A stretch of 62,577 bases of DNA, from assembly GCA_016220035.1 (NCBI GenBank), contig JACRIO010000232.1, forward strand, positions 1 to 62,577, in the 5' to 3' direction. The position numbers and the translations under genes are program-made. Origin of the DNA: Planctomycetota bacterium. GTDB lineage: Bacteria > Planctomycetota > UBA1135 > GCA-002686595. Of the stretch, positions 53,349 to 62,439 are shown in pieces (the stretch's first letter is position 1; each line of letters starts with the position of its first letter). The notes under the pieces are model-generated. The model did not search any database. It saw nothing but the letters and a program-made list of their open reading frames with translations, and had not been told where the DNA came from.

Positions 53349-54779
53349 TCAGACCTTCACTTCACCGCGCGCGCCGAGCAGCGTCGCGTGCTTCGCGAGC
53401 AGGGGTTCGACCTCCTCGCGCACGAACTCGACGACCTGTTCGGGCGCGCGGCCGACGTAGCGGCGGGCGTCGAGGAGCTCGTCGAGCTTCCCGCTGAGCT
53501 TCCCGAGCACCGGGTCCTTCGCGAGCAGCGCGCGCAGCGGGTTCGGTTGTCCGTCCTTGATCGCGCGCGCGGCTTGGTGGCTTGCCTGGCGGATCGACTC
53601 GTGCACGTCCTGACGGTCGGCGCCGAGCTTCACGGCCTCCATCATCAGGTGCTCGCTCGCGAGGAACGGCAGCTCCTCGCCGAGGTTCTTCGCGATCACG
53701 TGCGGGTTGACGACGAGGCCCGAGCTCACGTTGAGCAGCAGATGGAGGATCGCGTCGGTCGCCAGGAACATCTCCGCGATCGCGATGCGGCGGTTCGCGG
53801 AGTCGTCGAGCGTGCGCTCGAGCCACTGGTTCGCCGCGGTGTGCGCCGTGTTGCCGAGCGCCTCGATCACGAAGCGCGCGAGGGCGCAGACGCGCTCGCT
53901 GCGCATCGGGTTGCGCTTCCACGGCATCGCCGAGGAGCCGATCTGGTTCGTCTCGAACGGCTCCTCGACCTCGCGCTCGTGCGCGAGCAGGCGAAGGTCG
54001 GTCGCGAATTTGTGCGCGGCCTGCGCGATCTGCGACAGGACCTGGCAGACGCGGAAGTCCATCAGGCGCGAGTACGTCTGGCCCGTCACGCAGGCGCTCT
54101 TCTCGAAGCCGAAGCGCGCCGTGACGCGCCGGTCGAGCTCGCGCACCTTTCCGTGATCGCCCGCGAACAGCTCGAGGAACGACGCCTGCGTCCCCGTCGT
54201 GCCCTTGACGCCGCGGAAGACGAGCCGCGCCTCGGCGTGGTCGAGCTCGTGCGCGCATTCGACGAGCTCCGCGATCCACAGACACGCGCGCTTGCCGACG
54301 GTGGTCGCCTGCGCGGGCTGATAGTGCGTGAACCCGAGCGTCGGCAGGTCCTTCCACTTCAGCGCGAAGTCCTTCAACACCGCGATCGTGCTGACGAGCT
54401 CTCCGCGCAGGATCCGCAACCCTTCGCGCATCGCGAGGATCTCGCCGTTGTCCGTGACGAAGCACGACGTCGCGCCGAGGTGCACGATCGGCCGCGCCTT
54501 GGGGCACTGCTCACCCCACGCGTGGATCTGCGCCATGACGTCGTGGCGCAACTCCTTCTCGTAGCGCGCGGCGACGTCGAGGTCGAGGTCGCCGGCGTGC
54601 GCGCGGAGCTCGGCGACCTGCTCGGCGGTGATGGCGAGGCCGAGCTCGCGCTCACACTCCGCGAGCGCGATCCAGAGCTCGCGCCACGTCGTGAACTTGC
54701 GCTGGTCCGAGAAGTTGAACCGCATCGCGGCGCTCGCGTAGCGCTCCGAGAGCGGGGAACGGTAGTTCGTCGCGTCCAT
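53349..54779 (-). CDS. purB: adenylosuccinate lyase
   Basis: 476 aa from the ATG at 54779. Releases fumarate from SAICAR and adenylosuccinate in purine synthesis. The fumarase/aspartase-superfamily signature is SSAMPWKRNPMRSE (near residue 286), with TSCFVTDNGE (near 99), TLGFTHYQPAQATTVGKR (catalytic His, near 150) and a GTTGTQASFL motif. It is closer to eukaryote-type PurB than to the short Bacillus type. The last 91 codons are duplicated at 50147-50421. Confidence 0.95.
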   Translation of the reverse strand: MDATNYRSPLSERYASAAMRFNFSDQRKFTTWRELWIALAECERELGLAITAEQVAELRAHAGDLDLDVAARYEKELRHDVMAQIHAWGEQCPKARPIVHLGATSCFVTDNGEILAMREGLRILRGELVSTIAVLKDFALKWKDLPTLGFTHYQPAQATTVGKRACLWIAELVECAHELDHAEARLVFRGVKGTTGTQASFLELFAGDHGKVRELDRRVTARFGFEKSACVTGQTYSRLMDFRVCQVLSQIAQAAHKFATDLRLLAHEREVEEPFETNQIGSSAMPWKRNPMRSERVCALARFVIEALGNTAHTAANQWLERTLDDSANRRIAIAEMFLATDAILHLLLNVSSGLVVNPHVIAKNLGEELPFLASEHLMMEAVKLGADRQDVHESIRQASHQAARAIKDGQPNPLRALLAKDPVLGKLSGKLDELLDARRYVGRAPEQVVEFVREEVEPLLAKHATLLGARGEVKV

Positions 54780-54881
54780 GAGAGGGCGGAGGTTGTACCA
54801 GGAGGCGCGCCAGCATTTCCTGATCGAGTCCGCGGGGACCGGAGCACCGGTGACGTGACTCGAACTCACCCCGCGCGGCGC

Positions 54882-55451
54882 TCAGAGCCAACCCCACTCG
54901 GGCCGCAGTTCAGGCACGAAGGTCGCAATGCACGCACAGAGGAGGCACGCGAGCAGGCCCCACGCGATCGTGCGCTCGAGCTTGCGCGTGCTCGCGTGCT
55001 CGCCGCCCGCGAAGCGCACCGCGAGGAGCACGCACGTCGCGGCGGTTGCGTCCGTCAGCACGTCGCACACGCTCGGGTCGCGGTGCGGCGTGAAGGCTTG
55101 GTGGGCTTCGTCGACGATCGCGTAGACGAGGACCGCGAGGAAGACCGTCTGCAGGCGCCACGTCTCCGTGCGGGCCCAGCCGTCCTTGCGCGGCAGACAC
55201 AGACACGCGCACAGCGTGAGCACGCCGAACTCCGGAGCGTGGAGCAGGTTCGACAGGATGGCGCCGCTCGCCTCGCCGTGGCCGATGTCGGGCGGCTGGA
55301 TCGAGCTCGCGTACCAGATCACGCCCACCCACGCGATTAGGAACAGCGGGCCGAGCGCGCGCGGGACGACGCGCTGCAATGTGCTCCCCATCCACGCGAG
55401 CGCCCGCGCGAGCCGCGATGCGCGCAGCGTGACGCTTGCCGGAGCGCTCAC
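54882..55451 (-). CDS. VanZ-like membrane protein
   Basis: 189 aa. Four membrane helices, with the VanZ-family segment VYAIVDEAHQAFTPHRD followed by SVCDVLTDATAA between helices 3 and 4 (near residue 112). VanZ proteins have been linked to teicoplanin resistance in enterococci, but most chromosomal members have no known role. ATG start overlaps the stop of the upstream ATPase gene by 4 bp, placing it last in the nadC operon. Confidence 0.85.
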   Translation of the reverse strand: MSAPASVTLRASRLARALAWMGSTLQRVVPRALGPLFLIAWVGVIWYASSIQPPDIGHGEASGAILSNLLHAPEFGVLTLCACLCLPRKDGWARTETWRLQTVFLAVLVYAIVDEAHQAFTPHRDPSVCDVLTDATAATCVLLAVRFAGGEHASTRKLERTIAWGLLACLLCACIATFVPELRPEWGWL

Positions 55452-55933
55452 CGCTCGTTCGTGCCGTACACGCGCACCGCCGTGAACAGGAGGCCGCGCT
55501 GGTCGCGCGTCCGGGACACGCGCAGGTCGGTGACCATCTGCGCCATCAGGTAGAAGCCGCGCCCGCGATCGTTCTCGAGGTCGGGCATCTCGTCCTTCTG
55601 CAGGAACGGCGCGAGCTCCTCGGGGTCGCCGCCGCCCTGGTCGCCGACTTGGATCTCCCAGCCGCTCGTGCGGACGAACGCGACGAAGCTCATGCGCACG
55701 TCGCCGGCGTCCTTCTCCTCCATCGCTTGGTTGCCGCCGCCGTGGTCGACCGCGTTCGCGAGCAGCTCGCTCGCGATGAACTCCATCGTTTCGATCTCGC
55801 GCGCGGGCGCGCCTTCCATGCGCGCGAAGCGGCGCAGCACCGCACGCGCCATGCGCACCGCGCTGTGCGCGGCGGGCAAGTCGAGCTCGAGCGCGTGCGG
55901 CTCGCCCGCCTGGTTGCGCGGCGCGTCACGCAA
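55448..55933 (-). CDS. anti-sigma-factor-type ATP-binding protein (HATPase_c_2, RsbW-like)
   Basis: 161 aa GHKL-fold protein. The N box is EFIASELLANAVDHGGG (near residue 52), the G1 box VGDQGGGDP (near 98), and the G2 region ENDRGRGFYLMAQM (near 120). These stand-alone domains act as serine kinases or sigma-binding switches in partner-switching pathways. No anti-anti-sigma (STAS) or PP2C gene is adjacent. It overlaps nadC by 8 bp and vanZ by 4 bp. Confidence 0.85.
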   Translation of the reverse strand: MRDAPRNQAGEPHALELDLPAAHSAVRMARAVLRRFARMEGAPAREIETMEFIASELLANAVDHGGGNQAMEEKDAGDVRMSFVAFVRTSGWEIQVGDQGGGDPEELAPFLQKDEMPDLENDRGRGFYLMAQMVTDLRVSRTRDQRGLLFTAVRVYGTNER

Positions 55934-56882
55934 GGGGTTCGAGCTCCAGCGAGAGGTCCATCGCGGGCGCGGAGTGCGTCAAGGCGCCCACGGACAAGCG
56001 ATCGACGCCCGTCGCGGCGATCGCCTGCGTCGTCGAGAGGTCGATGCCGCCCGAGGCCTCGAGCTCGACCTGGCACCCGAGCGCGCGCGCCTGTTCGCGC
56101 AGGAGCGGGCACAAGCGCGCGAGCTCCGCGACGCTCATGTTGTCGAGCAGGATCACGTCCGCGCCGCCCTCGACGCCCGCGCGCGCCTCTTTCTCGTCGC
56201 GCGCCTCGCTCGTGATGCGCACGCGCGCGCCGACGGCGCGGCGCAGGTCGCGCAGCACGTCGACGATCGGCTTCCCGGCGAGCTCGATGTGGTTTTCCTT
56301 CACCATGACCTCGTCGTAGAGGCCGAAGCGGTGATTCTCGCCGCCGCCGCAGCGCACGGCGTACTTCTCGAGCTTGCGCAGGTTGGGCGTCGTCTTGCGC
56401 GTGTCGAGCACGCGCACGCGCTCGCCGCCGCCCGCGCGCGCGAGCTCGACGTACTTCGCCGTGAGCGTCGCCGTGCCCGACATGCGCTGCACGAAGTTGA
56501 GCGCGGTGCGCTCCGCGGTGAGCAGCGCGCGCGCCGAGCCCTCGACCGTCGCGAGCACGTCGCCCTTCTGGAAGCGCGCGCCGTCCTCCTTCGCGATCGC
56601 GACCTTCACGCGCGGATCCGCGAGCTCGAACACGCGCGCGAACACGCCGATGCCCGCGAGCACCCCGCTCGACTTCGCGAGGAGCCGCGCGCGCGCCCGC
56701 GCCTTCTCGGGGACGGCCGTCGTCGACGTGAGGTCGCCGCCGCCGCGATCCTCCTCCAACGCCGGCCGCGCGAAACCGTCGATCACCTCGCGCGCGAGCG
56801 GCTCGGGCAGCCCGCGGCGCGGCGCGGGGAGCGAACCGGCGCCGGTGGCGGCCCGCTCGGGAGCTCCGCGTGAGGAACGCAT
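55926..56882 (-). CDS. nadC: nicotinate-nucleotide pyrophosphorylase (quinolinate phosphoribosyltransferase)
   Basis: 318 aa from the ATG at 56882; a GTG at 56903 would add 7 residues. Converts quinolinate and PRPP to nicotinate mononucleotide in NAD synthesis. Motifs: EDRGGGDLTST (near residue 43), NFVQRMSGTAT (near 130), VLDTRKTTPNLRKLEKYAVRCGGGENHR (shown here in two parts around residue 165: LDTRKTTPN and GGGENHRFGL), MVKENHI, ILLDNMS and EASGGID. First gene of an operon with the HATPase and vanZ genes. Confidence 0.94.
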   Translation of the reverse strand: MRSSRGAPERAATGAGSLPAPRRGLPEPLAREVIDGFARPALEEDRGGGDLTSTTAVPEKARARARLLAKSSGVLAGIGVFARVFELADPRVKVAIAKEDGARFQKGDVLATVEGSARALLTAERTALNFVQRMSGTATLTAKYVELARAGGGERVRVLDTRKTTPNLRKLEKYAVRCGGGENHRFGLYDEVMVKENHIELAGKPIVDVLRDLRRAVGARVRITSEARDEKEARAGVEGGADVILLDNMSVAELARLCPLLREQARALGCQVELEASGGIDLSTTQAIAATGVDRLSVGALTHSAPAMDLSLELEPLA

Positions 56883-57132
56883 GTCGGAAGGGTTCGAGGT
56901 CACGAGGGCGTTCGTCCAAGTCTACGGAGCGGGAGGTCGCTCGCCACCCTCTGCCCCTTGGGACATCACGGGAATGCTGGGCCGGGAGTCGTCGGTGGAT
57001 CGAGCGGCGGTCCCGACGTGAAGTCGCCCCTTGGGACAGCGCGGGAAGCCGGTGCGGGGAGAGTCCTGGCGCCGTCGGGTCCGCGCTGCATACTCGGAGC
57101 CCCTCGCGCTCGCGCGAGCACGAAAACCCGCC

Positions 57133-59472
57133 ATGCGCAACGTCCTCACCCTGCTCCTCCCGCTCCTCCTCGCGTTCCTGCCCGTCCCTGGTTCGCCCGA
57201 ACCCGCGCCGGTGCTCCAGCAGAAACCCGCCGCCGCGCCTCCGCCGCCGGGCACGATCGCGCCGACGATCCTCGCGCCGCTCGAGGGCGTCGCGAAGGAG
57301 CTCGCGAAGGGCGGGCGTGAACGCGAGATGAAGGACCTGCTGCGCGCGCTGGAGAAGCTCGGCCTCGCGAAGCCGAGTCTCGAGAAGCTCGACAAGACGT
57401 GCAAGGACGAGCTCGCGAAGACCAAGAAGGTCAAGGACGCCTTCCCCGACGGCGCGAAGGCGCTGCGCAACGCCGCGAAGCAGCTCATCGTGGTCCTGAA
57501 CGGCGTCACGGACGAAGAGGAGAAGAAGACGCTCGCGCGGCGCATCCTGATGCTCGACGGCGAGAACGCGGAAGCGCACGCGGCGCTCGATCACGTCAAG
57601 GTCGGGAAGAGCTGGGTCGCGAAGGAATTCGAGGAGCTGCGCAAGCGGCGCGGCGAGATCCTGACGAAGGTGATGGAGTCCAAGACGCTCGACGTGCCCG
57701 TCGAAACGGGCGAAACCGACGACGAGATCATCCTGAAGACGTGCGGCACCAAGGCGACCTTCGCCCGCCGCGGCCGCATCGAACTGCACTCGAACTTCAG
57801 CAAGGAGAAGACCGAGCGCATCCTGCGCGAGTCGCTCCGCGCGTGGACCTTGAGCGGCTGGCTGCGGACCGGCAAGTGGACCGTGTGGCTCGAGCCCACC
57901 GTGATCCCCTCGCGCACCGTGTGGGTGCTGCTCGACTCGCGCGAGAAGTACAAGAAGCTCGGGGACGAGCTCGCGGCCTCGGGCGGCATGACGGAGGAAG
58001 CGAAGCAAGCCTGGGATCGCCCGAACACGTTCATGGGCAACTTCCACACGGCGCAGGGGATCAACGTCGCCCTCGCGCAGATCGAGTCCGACGTCCAGAC
58101 GCAGCTCCTGATCTGGGCGTGCGGCATGCGCGAAGGCGTGCCGACGCCGATCTCCGCGGGCCACCTGAATTGGGTCGCGCTCTCGTGCTTCGGGTGCACG
58201 CTCCCGAACCTCATCTACAAGGAGGAGAAGGGCGCTGGCTTCGGCGACACGCACGTCGCGGGCGAGGAACTGCGCGAGCGCGAGGAGCTCTTGCGCATGG
58301 CGAAGGCCGGCATCGCCGGTTCGCGCACGTGGATGCGCTACCTCGCCGAACGCGGCGAGGATCCGGCCTTCGCGCGCTCGTTCGTCGAGGCGATCGGGGC
58401 GATCTCCGGCAACGACCTGCACAAGTGCACGTCGATCGTCGACTTCCTCCAGGAGGCGAACCTGCTCGGCAGCGCGTACAAGCTCCTCTGCCAGAACTCG
58501 AAGGGACGCACGATCGAGCAGTACAACGCGGCGCTCGGCATGACCGTCGGCGACCTCGAGAGCAAGTGGAAGGACTGGCTGCTCGGCTCGCTGCCCGGCA
58601 TCGCGGAGCGCATCGACAAGGAGAACCTGAATGCGTGGCCGAAGGAGGCGCTCGAGATCCTCGCGTACATGAACGAGATCCGCGAGAAGACCTTCAAGGA
58701 CAAGATCCAGGGCGTGTGGAAGCTCAAGTTCGACCCCGAGCTCTCCGAGCAGTGCGCGCTCCACGCGCACTACCTCACGCTGCACCCCGAGCAGAAGAAG
58801 TGGCCCGACGCGCACGAGGAGTACGCGGACAAGGAGGCATACACCACGGAGGGGCACTGGGCGGGAACGCACTCCGTGATCGTCTGGCGCGAGGGCGGCG
58901 AGGGGATGACCTTCGAGGAAGGCATCGACGTGTGGATGGGCAGCTTCTATCACCGCCTCCCGCTCACGGACCCCGGCGTCATGCGCCTGGGCTGGGGCGC
59001 GGAAGGCGAGTTCCAGGTGATGGACATGTCGTCGCTCGCGGCGCCCTACGACAAGCCGTTCATCGTCGTGTATCCCTACGAGAACCAGACGGGCGTCCCC
59101 ACCGCGTTCATCGGCAACGAGTTCCCCGACCCCGTGCCGAACGGCCCGCCGGGCAGCTTCAGCGAGGCCGGCGTCTTCGGCTACCCGATCACGATCCAGA
59201 CCAACCCGACCGATGAGCGCAACGAGACCGTCGACATCTCGATGAAGCTCTACGAGGGCAAGGACGGGAAGAAGGAGGTGGAGTGCCACTTCTCCTCGCC
59301 CGCCAAACCCAGCAACCCGGAGATCGCGCCGGTCGGCGCGTGGTGTTTGATCCCGAAGGAGCCGCTGCGCGCGAAGACCGAGTACAAGGTCGTCGCCGAG
59401 TGGATCATGGGCGGTCGGACGTCGCAGACGAGCGCGGGCAAGCACATGGAGTGGACGTTCAAGACGAACTGA
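57133..59472 (+). CDS. large secreted protein with CAP/SCP-like C-terminal domain
   Basis: 779 aa, ATG start, signal peptide MRNVLTLLLPLLLAFLPVPG. Residues 30-180 are Lys/Glu/Leu-rich helices. A middle region (about 200-500) of unknown fold resembles peptidase-like structures seen in exported planctomycete proteins but shows no HExxH motif. From about residue 535 the sequence ALHAHYLTLHPEQ, TEGHWAGTHSVIVW and SFYHRLPLTDPGVMRLGWG matches the CAP/SCP family pattern of two His plus an acidic site. The final 100 residues form an Ig-like sandwich (GAWCLIPKEPLRAKTEYKVV). Function unknown. Confidence 0.8.
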   Translation: MRNVLTLLLPLLLAFLPVPGSPEPAPVLQQKPAAAPPPPGTIAPTILAPLEGVAKELAKGGREREMKDLLRALEKLGLAKPSLEKLDKTCKDELAKTKKVKDAFPDGAKALRNAAKQLIVVLNGVTDEEEKKTLARRILMLDGENAEAHAALDHVKVGKSWVAKEFEELRKRRGEILTKVMESKTLDVPVETGETDDEIILKTCGTKATFARRGRIELHSNFSKEKTERILRESLRAWTLSGWLRTGKWTVWLEPTVIPSRTVWVLLDSREKYKKLGDELAASGGMTEEAKQAWDRPNTFMGNFHTAQGINVALAQIESDVQTQLLIWACGMREGVPTPISAGHLNWVALSCFGCTLPNLIYKEEKGAGFGDTHVAGEELREREELLRMAKAGIAGSRTWMRYLAERGEDPAFARSFVEAIGAISGNDLHKCTSIVDFLQEANLLGSAYKLLCQNSKGRTIEQYNAALGMTVGDLESKWKDWLLGSLPGIAERIDKENLNAWPKEALEILAYMNEIREKTFKDKIQGVWKLKFDPELSEQCALHAHYLTLHPEQKKWPDAHEEYADKEAYTTEGHWAGTHSVIVWREGGEGMTFEEGIDVWMGSFYHRLPLTDPGVMRLGWGAEGEFQVMDMSSLAAPYDKPFIVVYPYENQTGVPTAFIGNEFPDPVPNGPPGSFSEAGVFGYPITIQTNPTDERNETVDISMKLYEGKDGKKEVECHFSSPAKPSNPEIAPVGAWCLIPKEPLRAKTEYKVVAEWIMGGRTSQTSAGKHMEWTFKTN

Positions 59473-59843
59473 CGTCGGCGGTGAATGCGTATTCCCCGCC
59501 GACGCTTCGATCGTCGCTCGGGCTCGTCCTCGTCCGCGCCGAGCCTCTTCTCGTACTCGAACTCCTCGTGCGCTTCCTTCAGGTCCTTCAGCACGCGGCG
59601 CACGTACTCGCTCGGCGTGTCGAGGCCCATTTTGTCCTTCTGCGCATAGACGAATGCCTTCATCGAGACCGGGACGACGACGCGCATCACGGTGAAGCGC
59701 TCGCGCGGCGCGGGTTCGAGTTCCTCCTCGTCCCGTGCGCCGACGGACGACGCCCTCCCGGCCTTCGCGCGGCGCGTGGGGGCGGACAACTTCGCCGCGG
59801 GCGCGGCACGTTCACGGGCGGGCTTCTTTCCCTTCACTCTCAT
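59250..59843 (-). CDS. basic ribbon-helix-helix-like protein
   Basis: 197 aa as an open frame. Residues 1-45 are Lys/Arg/Ala-rich. The core FTVMRVVVPVSMKAFVYAQKD then GLDTPSEYVRRVLKDLKEAHEEFEYEKR looks like a ParD/CopG-type ribbon-helix-helix (strand, SMKAFV helix, PSEYVRRVL helix). After about residue 122 the frame runs antisense into the last 223 bases of the CAP-like gene, where no protein-like signal remains. The true end is therefore doubtful. No ParE partner is adjacent. 10 bp downstream of the ComEA-like gene. Confidence 0.55.
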   Translation of the reverse strand: MRVKGKKPARERAAPAAKLSAPTRRAKAGRASSVGARDEEELEPAPRERFTVMRVVVPVSMKAFVYAQKDKMGLDTPSEYVRRVLKDLKEAHEEFEYEKRLGADEDEPERRSKRRRGIRIHRRRQFVLNVHSMCLPALVCDVRPPMIHSATTLYSVFARSGSFGIKHHAPTGAISGLLGLAGEEKWHSTSFFPSLPS

Positions 59844-59853
59844 CGTCGGCTCC

Positions 59854-60234
59854 TCACGGTTCGATCACGGGCGGGATGCGCGCCGCATACGGCGAGCACC
59901 AGGGACGCCGCGCGAGCTCGGTCCGCACGCGGGCGACGGTCTCGGGCCCGATGCCCTCGACGCGGTCGAGCGACTCGGCGTCGCCCGTGATCCGCCCGTC
60001 CCACCGCGCCCGCACGATCTCGACGGCGCGCTTCTCGCCGAGACCGGGCAGGGCACGGAGCTCGCGCGCGCTCCAATGCGTCAAGTCCGCATCGGGTTCG
60101 ACGCGCTCCGCCACGGGCTCCGGCCGCGCGGCGAGGCGTTCGAGCGCGAGCGCGAGACCAAGGATGCCCACGATGCCAGCGAGGAACGCGGCGGTCGGGG
60201 CGGTGGGATCGCGAGAAGGCGGTGCGGTGTCCAT
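59854..60234 (-). CDS. ComEA-like helix-hairpin-helix DNA-binding protein, membrane-anchored
   Basis: 126 aa from the ATG at 60234. A single membrane helix near residues 17-34 is followed by a short linker and a tandem HhH motif: ALPGLGEKRAVEIVRARW and SLDRVEGIGPETVARVRTEL, the pattern of ComEA, which binds incoming double-stranded DNA during transformation. Other small HhH proteins of this type exist outside competence, and no comEC or pilus genes are nearby. Likely co-transcribed with the MinD-like ATPase upstream. Confidence 0.82.
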   Translation of the reverse strand: MDTAPPSRDPTAPTAAFLAGIVGILGLALALERLAARPEPVAERVEPDADLTHWSARELRALPGLGEKRAVEIVRARWDGRITGDAESLDRVEGIGPETVARVRTELARRPWCSPYAARIPPVIEP

Positions 60235-60338
60235 GGCACTCGCACGACGTCGCCATCTCCGTTTGGTTCGCGGACATTCCGCGACTTTTTTTTCGAGCCG
60301 TTCCGCGATGTGGGGAAACGCGCGTCTCGAACGCGCGC

Positions 60339-61259
60339 TCAGCGCATCCCCGGCGTATACCCGACACTGCGCAGCATCGAACGCCCCACGCCGCGCGCCT
60401 GGACGCGGTCGAACTCGGCGCGGAGGCCGACCGACAGGCGCAACAGGGCCTGCGAGAACGGCGCGTCCTCGGCGCGCACGACCACCGGGCTGCGCGCGTT
60501 GACGCACTCGACGACGTGCCGGTCGTCGGGCAGCCAGCCGGCGTAGCGCGGCTCGCGCCCGAGGAACTTGCGCGCGACCGAGCGCAGGCGGTCGGCGACG
60601 TGCTCCGCTTCCTCCTCGCTCGTCGCGCGGTTCACGACGAAGAGCGGGACGATCTCGCCGCGCCGCTGCAGGAGCACCTTGAGGAACGCATAGGCATCGG
60701 TGAGCGCCGTCACGTCCGGCGTGGTGACGATCAGCACGACGTCGCTCGCCGCCGCGAACGCGATCGTCTGGTTCGAGATGCCGGCGGCGGAATCGACGAT
60801 CACGTGCCGGTACTCCTGCTCGAGGCTCTCGATCCCGACCGCGACGAGGTGCAGCTCGTACGCCGACAACCCCGCCATGCGCGACACGCCCGAGCCGCCC
60901 GCGAGCAAATCGAGCTGCGGCCGGCACGGCACGCGGATCTCGCGCACGGAGAGCCGGCCCTCGACGACGTCGACGAACGAGTGCTGCGGGCAGAGGTTGT
61001 GCAGGATGTGCGCGTTGCCCACGCCGAGGTCCGCGTCGACGAGCAGCGTGCGCCCCTTGTGCGCGAAGATCGAACCGAGCGACGCGCTGACCACCGACTT
61101 GCCCGTGCCGCCCTTGCCGCTCGCGACGCAGAGAGAGTGCGCGCGCGGCGGCGCGTAGAGCTCGTGCCGCGCATCGACGACGGGAGCGTGCTCCGCCGAC
61201 GCGTGCTCCGCGTTGGGGCGGGCGATGCGCAAGAGCTTGCGTGCCTGTTCCCAGTTCAT
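60339..61259 (-). CDS. MinD/FlhG (YlxH)-family P-loop ATPase
   Basis: 306 aa from the ATG at 61259. Deviant Walker A CVASGKGGTGKSVVSASLG (near residue 47; signature Lys in KGGTGKS), VDADLGVGNAHILHNL (near 74), HVIVDSAAGISNQT (Walker B, near 154) and TTPDVTALTDAYAFLKVL (near 179) are characteristic of FlhG/MinD2 proteins, which position flagella or other polar structures. A short N-terminal segment (MNWEQARKLLRIA) resembles the FlhG DQA-type FlhF-activating helix. No flagellar gene is in the window. Confidence 0.9.
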   Translation of the reverse strand: MNWEQARKLLRIARPNAEHASAEHAPVVDARHELYAPPRAHSLCVASGKGGTGKSVVSASLGSIFAHKGRTLLVDADLGVGNAHILHNLCPQHSFVDVVEGRLSVREIRVPCRPQLDLLAGGSGVSRMAGLSAYELHLVAVGIESLEQEYRHVIVDSAAGISNQTIAFAAASDVVLIVTTPDVTALTDAYAFLKVLLQRRGEIVPLFVVNRATSEEEAEHVADRLRSVARKFLGREPRYAGWLPDDRHVVECVNARSPVVVRAEDAPFSQALLRLSVGLRAEFDRVQARGVGRSMLRSVGYTPGMR

Positions 61260-61644
61260 CGACGTGCGCTCCAAAGATCGACGCGCTCGCTCGATGCCGG
61301 GCCGCGTGCGGCCCGAACTCGAGGTTCCGCGTCCGCTGTCGTGCGCGCGCGCCGTTTCCAGCCCGCGCGACCCGCGACAAGCTGCCGAAGCGCGCGCGGC
61401 GATCCAAGTGTCGAGTTCGTGCGCAATGCGGATTCCGGCGGAGGCGCGGAGTGCGGTGAGCGCGCGCGTGCAGGGCGCGGTGGAGCTCGCACGCGGGTCG
61501 CGCCGCGCCGCGCGGAGAGCGGAGCGGACGCGTTCCTCGGGAGCTCGAATCGCGCGCATCTCGACGCCCGCCTCGGAAGCGCGTCGCCAGAACTCGCGCG
61601 GCCGAGAAACGCCCTGATTCCGCGCGTTTTCGCGCGTCTCCGGC
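61260..61644. other. 385-bp intergenic region, no gene recognised
   Basis: Between the FlhG-like gene start and the end of the next minus-strand gene. Frames crossing it show arginine-rich, non-protein-like composition. No repeat, hairpin or RNA is evident. Confidence 0.45.
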
Positions 61645-62439
61645 TCAGTCGCGGAAGGCGTCGAGCTCCGCCGCGCTGAGGAGCGGCCCGGCCGGAACGG
61701 AGGGCGGCGGCTCGCGTTCGGGGAGCTCCGCGAGGCCGTCCTCCGCCGCCTCGGCGAACCGCGCCGCGAAGACGCGCGCGAGCCAGTCCTGAGCCTCCGG
61801 CGCGCCGCCGATCCGGCTGCGCCCTGAATCGGACCCCGCGGCACCCTCCAGCACCGCCGCGCGGCGAAAGAGGCGCGCGAGGACGCGGCCTTCCGAACGC
61901 ACGGCGAGCGCGGCGTCGCCCGCGACGAGCTCGAGCTCCGGATCGAGGCGCGCGAGGCGCGCGAGGCAGTCCTCGGCGAGCGCGCGGCTCTCGGGCCCGA
62001 GCGCGTCGAGGAACGCTTCGACGCTACTCGCGCCGCGCGCACCGCGCTGAACGAGCCGCGCAACCTCGACCCCACCGCGCTTCCACGTCACAAGCTCGAA
62101 CACCGCGAGCGCGTCGACCGCGGCCGCGCGCCGCAGGAGCTCCTCCCCCGCGCGCTCACACACGAGCGCGACGCGCACATCCTCCGCTCCGACACCGGCC
62201 GCGAGCTCCGCCGCGAGGAAGCCTGCGTCGCCCCGCGCACTCGCGATCACATCGAGCGCCGCATGCAACGCCGCGCGCTCGTCGTCACGTGCAACCACCA
62301 CGAACCAGACGCGCCCGAGCTCGTCGAGCCCCGCGAGCTCCACCGCGACCCGCGCACCTCCGCATGGAAGCTCGAGCCCACGCTCGAGCACGCGAAACCC
62401 CGCGATCTCGCGCGCGAGCTCTTCCTCCATCCCTTCCAT
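61645..62439 (-). CDS. hypothetical acidic protein
   Basis: 264 aa from the ATG at 62439 (a GTG at 62448 adds 3 residues). It is Ala/Glu/Leu-rich with alternating strands and helices: VWFVVVARDDERAALHAALDVI, VRVALVCERAGEELLRRAAAVDALAVFELVTW, GESRAL-type helices and a Pro-rich C-terminus ending LSAAELDAFRD. The strand VFELVTWKRGG followed by a basic loop is reminiscent of nuclease-like cores, but key residues are not identifiable. No family recognised. Reads toward the MinD-like gene. Confidence 0.6.
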   Translation of the reverse strand: MEGMEEELAREIAGFRVLERGLELPCGGARVAVELAGLDELGRVWFVVVARDDERAALHAALDVIASARGDAGFLAAELAAGVGAEDVRVALVCERAGEELLRRAAAVDALAVFELVTWKRGGVEVARLVQRGARGASSVEAFLDALGPESRALAEDCLARLARLDPELELVAGDAALAVRSEGRVLARLFRRAAVLEGAAGSDSGRSRIGGAPEAQDWLARVFAARFAEAAEDGLAELPEREPPPSVPAGPLLSAAELDAFRD

